Numbered from the stretch's first letter, positions 35,605-45,460 are shown. The stretch is 64,000 nucleotides of DNA from Janibacter hoylei PVAS-1 (GCF_000297495.1 NZ_ALWX01000014.1:73528-137527), one strand, 5' to 3'. Numbers and translations: made by a program. Notes: generated by a model not told the origin, from the sequence alone.

Positions 35605-35729
35605 TTGCTCGTCACCGTCTTCCGGGTCATACGGCGACTGGCGCAGCCGGCGCAGATGCTGCCGAGACCTCGACGTCGGCGGCCGCATTCGCGGCACCGA
35701 CGGAGCGGGTGTGTGTTGCGTGCGGTCAT
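35601..35729 (-). CDS. 42-residue C4 zinc-finger microprotein
   Basis: Too short for usual gene finders. ATG at 35729, preceded by AAGGAG at an ideal distance, gives MTARNTHPLRRCRECGRRRR followed by a second CAGC pair (CxxC...CxxC) and a basic tail. The start overlaps the WhiB-like stop (ATGA) and the stop overlaps the next GTG, which is strong evidence that it is a real, coupled gene. Probably a zinc ribbon that binds nucleic acid; the target is unknown. Confidence 0.75.
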   Translation of the reverse strand: MTARNTHPLRRCRECGRRRRGLGSICAGCASRRMTRKTVTSK

Positions 35730-35992
35730 CGCGTCTCCTTCGTTGCGGTCTTCTTAATCGGTCGGGTGCCGTGGTCGACGCCGGCCCAGACGAACAGCTC
35801 GCCCTCGTCCTCGGCTGACTCGGCACACAGGCGCAGGACCGGGCAGCCTCGGCACAGCCGAGCAGCTCGGGCTCGCTCGTCGTGGTCCTCGCTCGTCCAC
35901 CACGCGTGGTCTGCCGGCTCGGCGCAGCGGGGTCGCCGGCCGTCGGCTGCCAGGTCGAGCAGGGCCCGGTCTAGGGCGTCGCGGGCGCTCAC
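35726..35992 (-). CDS. WhiB-like iron-sulfur protein
   Basis: Product of 88 residues from GTG at 35992 (GTGA overlap with the preceding gene). Cysteines at 23, 47, 50 and 56 give C-X23-C-X2-C-X5-C, the WhiB [4Fe-4S] pattern, followed by FVWAGVDHG in the place of the usual G-V/I-W-G-G turn and by a basic tail (RPIKKTATKETR) as in WhiB proteins. WhiB-like proteins are actinobacterial and actinophage regulators that bind the principal sigma factor; this element is integrated exactly at that gene. Regulation of the element or of the host by it is an inference. Confidence 0.8.
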   Translation of the reverse strand: MSARDALDRALLDLAADGRRPRCAEPADHAWWTSEDHDERARAARLCRGCPVLRLCAESAEDEGELFVWAGVDHGTRPIKKTATKETR

Positions 35993-36580
35993 GATCGCCC
36001 TTCGAGGTAGTCGTCGAGGACTGCGTCGATCTCCGCGCGGCCCTGCTCGCGGACGTACTCGGCGAGGTTCGGCACGTACTCGGGCGTGGGGAACCCGATC
36101 CTCTGGAGGTTCGGGTCCTTCGGGACCGTGCTCGAGGGCCATTCGCGGTCCACCAGGATGCGCTCGTATCGCATCCGCTGCCCCCGGATGGTGCCCGGCG
36201 GGTCATCGCCGGGAGACCAGGAGCTCCGCTTGGGGCAGTGGCGCCAGTTGGTGATCGTCACACGCGACAAGGTGATGACGAACCAGTCCGGGCGAACGCC
36301 AGTGTTCTCCATCGCCAGGCTGCGCTCAGCGTCCAGCCAATCGAGCTGCTGCGCCAGTTGGTCTGACATCTCGGTGACGGCGTAGTACCCACACGAGCAG
36401 CCCGCGGCGGGGGGGCGTGTGGTTGTAGACCAAACACTCTGCGCGGGCACGCGCGTACCAGCCGTGCTCGTAGCCGCCATGCTCCTTGAGCGTGTGCATG
36501 GAGATTTCAGACCACGGGTGCCACCCGTAGGGCGTGAGGTAGTCAAACCTCCAGGCGGTCGCCTCGTCCTTCTCTCGCAT
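35989..36580 (-). CDS. Hypothetical protein of the element (frame broken by one base)
   Basis: The ATG at 36580 gives MREKDEATAWRFDYLTPYGWHPWSEISMHTLKEHGGYEHGWYARARAECLVYNHTP; a run of seven G at 36409-36415 then breaks frame. Six would join it to PAAGCSCGYYAVTEMSDQLAQ and on to a stop shared with the WhiB-like start. Length 592 is 3n+1. The restored product has about 196 residues; no family recognised. An alternative GTG start at 36583 overlaps the upstream stop. Confidence 0.65.
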
Positions 36581-36861
36581 CACGCGCCCCTCTCCTTGGT
36601 CGTCAGGTCTTCGCAGGTCGAGCACCGATCCGGGGCCAGGTCGTGCCCGTGACGGGGGCAGGACGGTGGTGGGTCGGGTGTCTTCACGGACGGCTCGTGC
36701 GTGAAGTGCATCGGGCACATGACCCGCTCGGGTCGGGCCTCGAGGTCGCACCCGGCGTAGGCGCAAGATCCCCGGAAAATGGGGGAAGGTGCAGGGTGGT
36801 GCAGGGTTTCCCGCACTTTTTCTATGTCCCCTACGCGGGGAAAGTTGGGGAAACCCTTCAC
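36580..36861 (-). CDS. Hypothetical Cys/His-rich protein
   Basis: Product of about 93 residues from GTG at 36861, overlapping the primase stop (GTGA). The useful part is the second half, with CAYAGCDL, VMCPMHF, CPRHGH and CSTCEDL, suggesting two zinc sites. Its first ~25 codons lie within the large inverted repeat at 36788-36872, so the true start may be further in. Confidence 0.55.
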   Translation of the reverse strand: MKGFPNFPRVGDIEKVRETLHHPAPSPIFRGSCAYAGCDLEARPERVMCPMHFTHEPSVKTPDPPPSCPRHGHDLAPDRCSTCEDLTTKERGA

Positions 36862-36872
36862 CACCCTTCACC
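36788..36872. repeat. 25-bp inverted repeat, candidate replication origin
   Basis: Arms 36788-36812 and 36848-36872 match at 23 of 25 positions when one is reversed. Each arm contains two copies of GGTG(C/A)AGGGT, so the site has four iteron-like units facing inwards, with a 35-bp AT-richer centre (TTTTTCTATG) and a small CCCC/GGGG hairpin. It lies at the 3' end of the primase-helicase gene, where replication origins of P4-like elements are often found. Origin activity is inferred. Confidence 0.55.
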
Positions 36873-38252
36873 CCCGGCCAGGTCGTCAGCCGCGAACGGG
36901 GCCAATCCGGTACGCGTCATGCCCCGCTTCGTCTTCTTGGCCGGGTAGCCGCGTCGGTCCAACTCCTTGCCGAACGCCTTCTCGGTGATGACCTCCGCAC
37001 CGTCCGCGACCGCCCACCGCTGCCAAGCGGTGAACAGCTCGCGGGTCGTCGAGGTTGAGGCCGGCCCGACCATGCAGCCCTCGGCCAGAAACCGGCCCAC
37101 CGCGTCGCTGTCGGCTTGGTACTCGCCCGTGGCCTGCACCACCGTCGCCGGCTCGCACATGCCGTGCTCGCGGTAGTCGACGTAGCCGGCCACGGCCCAC
37201 GCGAGGATCGCGTCAGCGTGCAGCAGCAGCCGCTCAGGCAACTTGCCGTCACGCTGCCCGACGGGCACAACCACCTCGAATGGCACCACGCGGATGCGAC
37301 GCCACACGGCCGGATCGTTGCCCTTGACCTCCGGCTTGTGGTTCGTCACATAGACGATCTGGTGCGAAGGGGTCCAGGTGACCGGCTCGCGGTACAGCCG
37401 GCGCGCGGTCAGCTTGTCGCCGCCCGTCAGCCGCTTCATCGTCGGCTCATCGAGCTTGCGGCCCTCTTCTGTCTCCGACCCGAACACCAGACGCGTGCCG
37501 AGCAGCTCCATCAACTCAGGACCGGGCGCACGGCCCTTCTCAGACGCCATGAGCAGCGACGGGTCGATGACGGTCGCGTAGTCGCCCAACGCGGCCTCAA
37601 CAGCCCCGTAGAACGTGCCCTTACCGTTGGCACCCTCACCGATGAGCACAGGGAACAGGTGCTCAGTCACGCGCCCGTACAGGGCCTGACCAATCACCCG
37701 CTGCAGATACGCGCGCTCGTCCGCATCGGGCAGCACCGACGCGAGGAACGTGCCCCACTCGCCGGGGTCGACGTCGGGCCAGTACGCGCCCACCGTGATG
37801 CGCGTGAGCCGGTCGGCCGGGTCATGGGCCTGCAGGTGCATCGTGCGCAGGTCCAACGTGCCGTTGGCGACGTTGAGCAGGTACGGGTCGGCGTCGAGGT
37901 CGTCGACCGTCGCGGCGAACTCCACCAGGGCGGCAGCGATGCCCAACACGCCCTCTACGCCGGCCTTGCTCTCGCACTTGGCGACGTCGGCCCGCAGCTG
38001 CTTGTCACCGACGGACTCGGCCAGGGCATCACGCAGCACCTCGAGCACCGCCCGCGGCGCTGCTCCCTTGTCGTCCTCACACCAGCGCGTGCCGTCGTAG
38101 ACGTGCCAGCCAATGCCGTGCACGTACAGCAGCCGGTCACGGTGTGACCCGGCCAGCCGGTACGCCATGCGCACCTGCCCAGAGTGCTGCTCACCAGAAC
38201 CGGACGTCTCGCGGCCCAGCTCGTCGAAACGGTCAGCGTCGATGCTCTCCAT
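36858..38252 (-). CDS. P4/D5-type primase-helicase C-terminal protein
   Basis: Replication protein of phages and integrative elements, 464 residues. A D5_N-type region (about 130-190, LLNVANGTLDLRT) leads into an SF3 helicase core: Walker A GEGANGKGTF (205-214), Walker B-like RLVFGSETEE (254-263), and sensor 1 YVTNHKP (301-307). The archaeo-eukaryotic primase domain seen in full P4 alpha proteins is absent, so priming may rest with the host or another small protein. ATG at 38252 overlaps the upstream stop (TGATG). Likely drives autonomous replication of the excised element. Confidence 0.88.
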   Translation of the reverse strand: MESIDADRFDELGRETSGSGEQHSGQVRMAYRLAGSHRDRLLYVHGIGWHVYDGTRWCEDDKGAAPRAVLEVLRDALAESVGDKQLRADVAKCESKAGVEGVLGIAAALVEFAATVDDLDADPYLLNVANGTLDLRTMHLQAHDPADRLTRITVGAYWPDVDPGEWGTFLASVLPDADERAYLQRVIGQALYGRVTEHLFPVLIGEGANGKGTFYGAVEAALGDYATVIDPSLLMASEKGRAPGPELMELLGTRLVFGSETEEGRKLDEPTMKRLTGGDKLTARRLYREPVTWTPSHQIVYVTNHKPEVKGNDPAVWRRIRVVPFEVVVPVGQRDGKLPERLLLHADAILAWAVAGYVDYREHGMCEPATVVQATGEYQADSDAVGRFLAEGCMVGPASTSTTRELFTAWQRWAVADGAEVITEKAFGKELDRRGYPAKKTKRGMTRTGLAPFAADDLAGGEGW

Positions 38253-38506
38253 CAGGCACCGCCCTTAGCCGCAAACCGGGCGTCGATCCGCGCACGACGA
38301 GCAGCAGACTCGGCCCGGTCGACCTCGGGCGTGCGGGTCATCGCCAGCACCACGTCAGCAGCCGCGCGGTGACGAGCAGCGGCCTCGGCGTCGGCCAGTG
38401 CACGGCCGCGGTCGAGTCCCTCGAGGTAGCCGGCAGACCAGCCGGTGCAGTAGTCGTCCCAACGCGACGGCGGCCACTCCTCGAGGACGTTCCTCGGCGT
38501 CGTCAT
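38252..38506 (-). CDS. Hypothetical 84-residue protein
   Basis: ATG at 38506 overlaps the upstream stop and its own stop overlaps the primase start. Short, Ala/Arg-rich and helical, with a Trp-rich start (EEWPPSRWDDYCTGWSAGYLEGLDRG). Such small genes upstream of the primase are common in actinobacterial prophages; the function is unknown. Confidence 0.65.
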   Translation of the reverse strand: MTTPRNVLEEWPPSRWDDYCTGWSAGYLEGLDRGRALADAEAAARHRAAADVVLAMTRTPEVDRAESAARRARIDARFAAKGGA

Positions 38507-38817
38507 CGGCCGTCACCGCCCAGCCCGTCGAGGTCGAGATGCACCACAGGCACCAGCCGCACGAGCTGCAGCGACGCCGACAGGCCACGCTCACGCGTGC
38601 GCCAGACCTTGCGCTCAGCCGCGGCCAGGTCAGCGAACACCTGCGAAGTGACGATGCCGTCCCGACGCTCTGCCAGCACGAGCACGCCGTGGTCGTGCCT
38701 GCGTGCGCGGGCGGCCAGGTCGGCGGTAATCTTGACGTCAAGACAACGCGTCGCCCGTGTGGTCTTCTGCCCCTCGGTTTCGCCGGCCGGGGGGCGCACT
38801 TCTGTCCGCTCAGGCAT
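38503..38817 (-). CDS. Hypothetical 104-residue protein
   Basis: ATG at 38817, within the end of the preceding gene (8-bp overlap). The sequence has a short helix-rich centre (VKITADLAARARRHDHGVLVLAERRDGI) and ends in VVHLDLDGLGGDGR. Composition fits a soluble protein. No family recognised. Confidence 0.6.
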   Translation of the reverse strand: MPERTEVRPPAGETEGQKTTRATRCLDVKITADLAARARRHDHGVLVLAERRDGIVTSQVFADLAAAERKVWRTRERGLSASLQLVRLVPVVHLDLDGLGGDGR

Positions 38818-39103
38818 GGGCACCGCCCAGGGCCTCGAGCTCAGCCTCGGCGGAACGGGCGGCCTCGGTCGCCTCACGGGCGCGGCGACGAGACTGCGCC
38901 GACTTCAGGGCCAGTCGCTGAAAGTGCGCCTTGCGGAGGTGCTCCGCGCGCTTAGGGTCTCCCCCGGCCTGCTCGAGGAACTTCGCATCGAGGGCCCGGC
39001 GCGCGGGGGCGGTGCGGGCGGAACGGTCTTCGGTGTTGGCCCAACTGGTGTGGGCGGCGATGCTCGAGAGCAATGCGCGCTCGGCGGGGGTAGAGGCGGG
39101 CAT
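38810..39103 (-). CDS. Hypothetical 97-residue helical protein
   Basis: ATG at 39103, first gene of the operon that includes the primase. Entirely helical, Ala/Arg/Glu-rich (RRALDAKFLEQAGGDPKRAEHLRKAHFQRLALK). Similar small proteins open replication operons in actinobacterial prophages. No function can be assigned. Confidence 0.6.
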   Translation of the reverse strand: MPASTPAERALLSSIAAHTSWANTEDRSARTAPARRALDAKFLEQAGGDPKRAEHLRKAHFQRLALKSAQSRRRAREATEAARSAEAELEALGGAHA

Positions 39104-39255
39104 GGGTCAGTCACCCTCTTCAGGGTCTGACTGACTGCCGTCGTGCTCGTGTCAGCGTTCGCGGCCTCTGCCACCTGACGTTCTATGAGGCCCGACTTAC
39201 TCGGGTCCCGAGGACATCATACGGTGTTCTGCGCGATTCTCTACGTCGCTGATTG
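39104..39255 (-). promoter_or_regulatory. Probable promoter region of the primase operon
   Basis: 152 bp without a gene. On the minus strand TATGAT (39216-39221) is a good -10 candidate, but no matching -35 lies at 17 bp. An in-frame short reading MAEAANADTSTTAVSQT begins at about 39174 and could be a leader peptide. Confidence 0.35.
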
Positions 39256-39798
39256 TCAGGCGTGTCGAGGCCGCGGACCGGGCAGGATCACCCGTGCCTG
39301 CCGTCCCTCCAACGCGTCATAAACATGGCTCAGCGACATCTCGTGCGACTGGCACCTGCAGATGCTCGTAACGACGGCATCACCGCCGTCCTCACTGGCA
39401 GGTCGCGGCCACGCGAGCGGGAAGAACACGCGTTCGCCGCGGCGGTGGCTCCGACTGCCACCCTGTGGACTGAATGCCTCGTACATCAAGGTCCCCCTCT
39501 CCGCACCGGAGAGTCCGACGGCATCCGACGCCGCCGTAACCTGCGCGATCGTCGGCGTCCCCTCAGGCACCAGATCAGAGGCCCTGGCACGCGCCCTCAG
39601 CACTCTGTAAGGCGTCAGGTTGACTACCTCAAACACTGCCTCGTGGCATCCGGCGCATGTGAACTCCACCGCCGTGAACCGGCGTCGTCGAGCACGGGCA
39701 CCGGCGTCGAGAGCCGCGAGCAAGGCACGGATGTGATCGTTCTGCTCCCGCCGGCGCACCTCAAAATTGTCAGACTCTTGGATTTTCGCTGCGCTCAC
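39256..39798 (-). CDS. Hypothetical protein coupled to the integrase
   Basis: Product of 180 residues from GTG at 39798, overlapping the integrase stop (GTGA). The N-terminus is basic; residues ~43-60 have FTCAGCHEAVFEVVNLTPY, and a CRCQSHE pair lies near residue 150. This fixed linkage to the integrase suggests a recombination directionality factor or regulator, but no winged-helix motif is obvious and the idea is speculative. Confidence 0.65.
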   Translation of the reverse strand: MSAAKIQESDNFEVRRREQNDHIRALLAALDAGARARRRRFTAVEFTCAGCHEAVFEVVNLTPYRVLRARARASDLVPEGTPTIAQVTAASDAVGLSGAERGTLMYEAFSPQGGSRSHRRGERVFFPLAWPRPASEDGGDAVVTSICRCQSHEMSLSHVYDALEGRQARVILPGPRPRHA

Positions 39799-40718
39799 AA
39801 CTCCCCCAGGTTCAGCCGCTTGGCCTCTTCGGCAGCGCGTGCCGACGCCTGCGCCTTCGTGTAGCGCATGAGCATGTCGGGGCGGGTCCAGCCGGCCACG
39901 GCCATGAGACCGGACTCTGACCCGCCGGCAGCCAGCCAGCGGTGCGCGGCGGTGTGGCGCAGCATGTGCGGGTGGAATCGGTCGATCCCGGCCCGCTCGG
40001 CGCGCATCTTCAGCGACTTGTGCAGCCCGTCGTAGCGGAACTGCTTGCCCCGATCCCCCAGCCACAGGTGCTCGGACTCGGCCAGGCGGTGCTCTCGTCG
40101 GTGGCGCAGGTAGCGGTCGATCGCCATCACCGCGTTGGCGCTCAGCGGAATGACCCGACCCTTGCCGCCCTTGCCGCGCCGGATGATCGCCGTCGAGGTC
40201 TGCGGGTCCACGTCGGCCAGCGACATGGCGACGACTTCCCCCGCACGGGCTCCGGTCTCGAGCATCAGGCGGATGATCGCCTCGTCGCGCCGGTCGCGCA
40301 TCGCCTCGGCACGGGTCGACCCCTTCGCCGGCAAGCACGCCTTGAGCAGCGCACGCAGCTCGTCCTCAGTCAGAGGCTCGACGACCGTCTGGTCGAGCTT
40401 GGGCGCCTTGACTCCCAGGAAGGGGTCGGCGGCGATCTCCCCTTCGTCCTCGAGCCACGCGGAGAACCGGCGCACCGCCAGCTGCCGGCTGCGCGCCGTC
40501 GAGGCGGCCGCGCCGGAGTCGAGCAGGTCGGTCACCCACGCGCGGATCGAGGCGCGTTGCAGCGGCTCGGCGTCCTGTTCGAGGCACCACGCGAGGTAGA
40601 ACCGCACGCCGTCGCCGTACGCCTTGAGGGTCTGCGGGCTCTTACGGTCAGCGCGCAGCGACAGGGCCCAAGATTGCGCCAGGGCCTGCAGCTCGATGAC
40701 CGACGGGGACACGCTCAT
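39795..40718 (-). CDS. int: Tyrosine site-specific integrase
   Basis: Tyrosine recombinase of 307 residues. An N-terminal SAM-like core-binding domain (about 10-100) precedes the catalytic domain with Arg158 (ARAGEV), Lys183/186 (KGGKG), His251-Arg254 (HMLRHT), Trp277 and nucleophile Tyr286 (MRYTKA). All active-site residues are present, so the enzyme looks functional. It lies 114 bp from the right attachment core and is transcribed away from it. The gap contains the inverted repeat GTCGA-TATC-TCGAC around 40735-40748, a possible arm-binding or promoter site. Confidence 0.95.
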   Translation of the reverse strand: MSVSPSVIELQALAQSWALSLRADRKSPQTLKAYGDGVRFYLAWCLEQDAEPLQRASIRAWVTDLLDSGAAASTARSRQLAVRRFSAWLEDEGEIAADPFLGVKAPKLDQTVVEPLTEDELRALLKACLPAKGSTRAEAMRDRRDEAIIRLMLETGARAGEVVAMSLADVDPQTSTAIIRRGKGGKGRVIPLSANAVMAIDRYLRHRREHRLAESEHLWLGDRGKQFRYDGLHKSLKMRAERAGIDRFHPHMLRHTAAHRWLAAGGSESGLMAVAGWTRPDMLMRYTKAQASARAAEEAKRLNLGEL

Positions 40719-40832
40719 GCAGCCATTCTAGGTCGATATCTCGACTACATGCGCTGTGCGGTGCTAGCGTGTCTCCCGTCAGGCACGAAAAGCCCATGAA
40801 ACCGGGCCTCAGCCACCGACTGACTGTGAATC

Positions 40833-42398
<1,566 letters not shown>

Positions 42399-42500
42399 CA
42401 ACAACCTTTCGTCACGGGGGATTCCGCCGGCATCGAAGGGGGGTGGCGTGTGACCCCGTCGACCCGACTCGCCCGGTCGCTGTGCGCTGGGCTCATCACC

Positions 42501-42524
42501 ATTATAAAACGAGGTCTGCGTCAA
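42501..42524 (-). promoter_or_regulatory. Possible sigA promoter
   Basis: Minus-strand TATAAT (42501-42506) is a perfect -10, unusual in this GC-rich window, with TTGACG (42519-42524) upstream. The spacer of 12 bp is too short for a standard promoter, so the -35 assignment is doubtful while the -10 is plausible. It lies about 100 bp before the sigA start. Confidence 0.4.
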
Positions 42525-42528
42525 CGCG

Positions 42529-42559
42529 TCAGCGGGCACCCCGTCGGGGTGCCCGCTGA
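42529..42559 (-). terminator. Hairpin terminator after the universal stress protein gene
   Basis: Perfect 14-bp inverted repeat (42529-42542 and 42546-42559) with a 3-nt loop, 15 bp beyond the usp stop. It separates usp from sigA. Confidence 0.85.
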
Positions 42560-42573
42560 TCGGTGTCCGTGTC

Positions 42574-42972
42574 TCAGCGCGCCTTGACGGCGAGCACGTC
42601 GCAGGGCGCGTCGAGCAGCACTCGCTGCGCGTTGGAGCCGAGGATGAGCTTGCCGACCGGCGTGCGCTTGCGCAGTCCGATGATGATCAGGCTGGCGCCG
42701 GTCTCCTCGGCGACGACGATGAGGTCCTCGGCCGGCTCCTTGCCGCGGACGAGCCCCCGCACCTCGCCCTCGACACCGGCCTCGTCGAGGCGGCTGCGGA
42801 CCTGCTTGAGGTCCTCTTCGTTCTTGCGGGCGCTGTCGCCGCTCAGTCCGGCGCCACCGCGGTCGGAGTGGATGACGACGAGCTTGTCCTTGCGCAGACG
42901 GCACTCCTCGAAGGCTCGCTCCAGGGCGGCTTCGCCCTCCTTGGTGGACACGTACCCCACGACGATGGTCAT
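42574..42972 (-). CDS. Universal stress protein (UspA family)
   Basis: Small cytoplasmic UspA-fold protein, 132 residues. The ATP-binding motif is visible as [32 protein letters not shown] (G-2x-G-9x-G-S/N type). It is a single gene between the metX group and sigA, ended by a hairpin terminator. The physiological role in this organism is not evident from sequence. Confidence 0.9.
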   Translation of the reverse strand: MTIVVGYVSTKEGEAALERAFEECRLRKDKLVVIHSDRGGAGLSGDSARKNEEDLKQVRSRLDEAGVEGEVRGLVRGKEPAEDLIVVAEETGASLIIIGLRKRTPVGKLILGSNAQRVLLDAPCDVLAVKAR

Positions 42973-43020
42973 CGTTGCTCCTCGACTGGCTAGTGCTGCT
43001 GGACGGGTCTTGGCCAGACG

Positions 43021-44205
43021 CTACACCGCACCGCCGTGACCTGTCTCACTCCGGCTCCTCGTGTCGACGAGGGGCCGTCCTGCGACGACCTGGCCCAGGA
43101 GCGCGGCCACCTGGTCGACCTCGGTGAGGAAGCCGTCGTGGCCGACGACGGAGCGGATCATCGCCTGCTCCGTGCCCGGTCGGGCCCGCGCGATCTCGTC
43201 CGAGAGCCGGGGCGGGTAGAGCCGGTCGGAGTCCACCGGGACGACGACGAGCCGGCCGGTGAAGGGGGCCAGCGCCGCCGCCATGCCACCCCGGTCGCGT
43301 CCGATGTCGTGGGAGTTCATCGCCTCGGACAGCACGATGTACGAGTTGGCGTCGAAGCGCGCCGCCAGCTTGCCCCCGTGATGGTCGAGGTAGCTCTCGA
43401 CCGCGTAGCGCGGCCGGCCGCTCTCCCCCGGCGCCTCGTCCTGGACATCACGACCGAAGCGGTCGTGCAGCTCCATCTCGCTGCGGTAGGTGATGTGTGC
43501 GATCCGCCGCGCGATGCCCAGGCCGACCTCCGGGCCCTGCGGGTGCCCGTAGTAGTCGCCGCCGGCGAACCACGGGTCGTTGCGGATGGCGTGGATCTGC
43601 GTCTGGCTCCAGCCGATCTGCTCGGCCGTGGCGTAGGCGGTCGATGCGAGGCCCACCGCGGTACCGACCCGGTCCGGGTAGGAGGCGACCCACTCGAGCG
43701 TGCGCATGCCGCCCATCGAGCCACCGATGACGGTGTGCCAGCTCGGGATGTCGAGGGCGTCGGCAAGGCGCGCCTCGGCCGTCACCTGGTCGCGGATGGT
43801 CAGCCGCGGGAAGCGACTGCCCCACGGACGGCCGTCTGGTCCGGGGGACGCGGGGCCGGTGCTGCCCTGGCACCCACCGAGCACGTTGATCGCGATGACG
43901 AAGAAGTCGTCGGTGTCGAGGAGGGCGCCGGGCCCGACGAGCCCGGGCCACCATCCCGGTGTCGGGTGACCTTCGCCCGCAGGACCGACCACATGGCTGT
44001 CACCGGTGAGCGCGTGCTCGACGAGCACCGCGTTGTCGCGGGAGGGCGAGAGCCGTCCCCACGTCTCGTAGGCCAGGACGACGTCGGGCAGCACCTCGCC
44101 CGACTCGACGACGAGGTCACCGATGGGCTGGAAGAGGCGGTCGCCGGACGGGTGGTCGTCACGCCAGAGGGCAGAGGTGGTGGGCCGTGTGGTGGATACG
44201 CTCAT
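43021..44205 (-). CDS. metX: Homoserine O-acetyltransferase MetX
   Basis: Alpha/beta hydrolase-fold acyltransferase that activates homoserine for methionine synthesis; 394 residues. It has the family motifs NAVLVEHALTGDSHV, NVLGGCQGSTGP, the nucleophile elbow GGSMGGM (Ser about 150) and the His of VGHDGFL near the C-terminus; the Asp is in VPVDSDRLYPP. Start is ATG at 44205. A SAM-IV riboswitch lies upstream, so expression should fall when S-adenosylmethionine is high. The partner metY is 14 kb away in this window, under its own copy of the riboswitch. Confidence 0.94.
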   Translation of the reverse strand: MSVSTTRPTTSALWRDDHPSGDRLFQPIGDLVVESGEVLPDVVLAYETWGRLSPSRDNAVLVEHALTGDSHVVGPAGEGHPTPGWWPGLVGPGALLDTDDFFVIAINVLGGCQGSTGPASPGPDGRPWGSRFPRLTIRDQVTAEARLADALDIPSWHTVIGGSMGGMRTLEWVASYPDRVGTAVGLASTAYATAEQIGWSQTQIHAIRNDPWFAGGDYYGHPQGPEVGLGIARRIAHITYRSEMELHDRFGRDVQDEAPGESGRPRYAVESYLDHHGGKLAARFDANSYIVLSEAMNSHDIGRDRGGMAAALAPFTGRLVVVPVDSDRLYPPRLSDEIARARPGTEQAMIRSVVGHDGFLTEVDQVAALLGQVVAGRPLVDTRSRSETGHGGAV

Positions 44206-44251
44206 GAGAGGGCTCCCGGGTCTCGCCTTGCCACATCACTCCGATGCGGCC

Positions 44252-44330
44252 GGGTCATCACCCGGGGCACCCCGTCGCGAGGAGGGTTGCCGGCCAGCTA
44301 GCCGGGGCTTGACGCTGACACTCATGACCT
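44252..44330 (-). ncRNA. SAM-IV riboswitch upstream of metX
   Basis: On the minus strand it opens GGTCATGAGTGTCAGCGTCA and closes with GGGTGATGACC, forming the outer P1 stem. Between them lie AAGCCCCGGCTAGCTGGCCGG and CAACCCTCCTCGCGACGGGG, the core and pseudoknot sequences typical of actinobacterial SAM-IV RNAs. It ends 46 bp before metX. Binding S-adenosylmethionine is expected to turn metX off. Confidence 0.88.
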
Positions 44331-44401
44331 GGCGCCAACTCTAACCTCACTCGGGCGGCCGGATCGAGCCGGGTCCGCAGCGCGGACGAGGCCTGCTCCG
44401 G

Positions 44402-45460
44402 TCAGGCGACTCTGGGCGTCTCCCACAGCCGGACCCCGTGGGAGAGCAGCTCGAGCATGAGCCCCGCGAGCCGGTAGTCGGGGTCGACCTGCAGAGCCCG
44501 CTCGAGGCACACCCCCGTGACCGTGCCGTCGCCCGTCCACCACGCGAGGTGCGCCGCGCTGGTCAGCAGGGGTGGGGTGAGCTCGGCCGGGACGAGACGC
44601 GCCAGCTCGAGCAGCCGGGTGCGGACGGCGAGCACCCCGTCGCGGTGCTCCCCCACCTCCGGCACGAGCTCGTCGTCCCCGAGGACCCACGGGCACCACC
44701 TCGTGACCTCGAGCGCGAGCGAGATCCAGTGCTCGTCGACCCCCGTCAGGGGCATGGTCCCGGGACAGAGCACGGCGAGGAGGGCATCGCGCCACGGGAC
44801 GAGCTGCAGTGACCTCGCGATCACCAGCAGGTCGCGGTCGGCCAGGTCGCCTACGGGCCGGGCCCCGGCGTCGGGGTCGAGCAGCCGGGTCCAGGCCGTG
44901 GCGATCTCCGGGACCCGGGGACGCACGCCCAGCGGGCTGGCCGCCACGGCCACGGCGGCCGCCCTCGTCTCGTCCCGCTCCGCGAGGACCCCCCGCACGA
45001 GGTGATCCCGACTGGGTACCGGGCAGACCCCCGCCTCGACGAAGGGAGCGACCGCCGGCACGTCCTCGGGTCGTGGGAGACGCAGGGCACGGCCCGCCCC
45101 CGGGCCGTCGACGGTGTGGCAGTGGCCGTCGCGGACGACGAGGTGCTGGTGCACCGGCAGCCCGGCCTCGAGAGCCGCCGCGGTCATCGCCGCTCGCAGG
45201 GCAAGGGACTGCCCTTCGTCGTCCTCGAAGGCCATGAGCAGCACGCTGCTCGCCCCCTCCCGGAGCGCGATGGCGACGGCCTCCGCGGCCACACGCCGAG
45301 CCACGTCCGGCTCGGCGACGAGGTCGTGCCGCTGGAGCAGACCGAGGCGCCGCTCGCGCATGAGCGTCAGGCAGACGGAGGGCCCGGGGTGGAACCCGAG
45401 CTGGTAGGGCATCAGGACGGCGAGCTCGGCGGCGTCGCGGGGTCTCACGATCTGTGTCAT
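44402..45460 (-). CDS. DUF4192 domain protein
   Basis: Product of 352 residues from ATG at 45460. It matches the actinobacterial DUF4192 family in length and in its opening (VRPRDAAELAVLMPYQLGFHPGPSVCLTLMRERRLGL), where PYQLGFHP and SVCLTL are typical. The C-terminal half is helical and includes LTSAAHLAWWTGDGTVTGVCLERALQVDPDYRLA, which resembles a tetratricopeptide-like helix pair. No enzymatic motif is apparent. The function of the family is unknown. Confidence 0.85.
   Translation of the reverse strand: MTQIVRPRDAAELAVLMPYQLGFHPGPSVCLTLMRERRLGLLQRHDLVAEPDVARRVAAEAVAIALREGASSVLLMAFEDDEGQSLALRAAMTAAALEAGLPVHQHLVVRDGHCHTVDGPGAGRALRLPRPEDVPAVAPFVEAGVCPVPSRDHLVRGVLAERDETRAAAVAVAASPLGVRPRVPEIATAWTRLLDPDAGARPVGDLADRDLLVIARSLQLVPWRDALLAVLCPGTMPLTGVDEHWISLALEVTRWCPWVLGDDELVPEVGEHRDGVLAVRTRLLELARLVPAELTPPLLTSAAHLAWWTGDGTVTGVCLERALQVDPDYRLAGLMLELLSHGVRLWETPRVA

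Noticed and set aside
42501-42524. A standard -35/-10 promoter for sigA
   Set aside because: The -10 is perfect but the only -35 candidate is 12 bp away; kept as a low-confidence feature and not as a finding.
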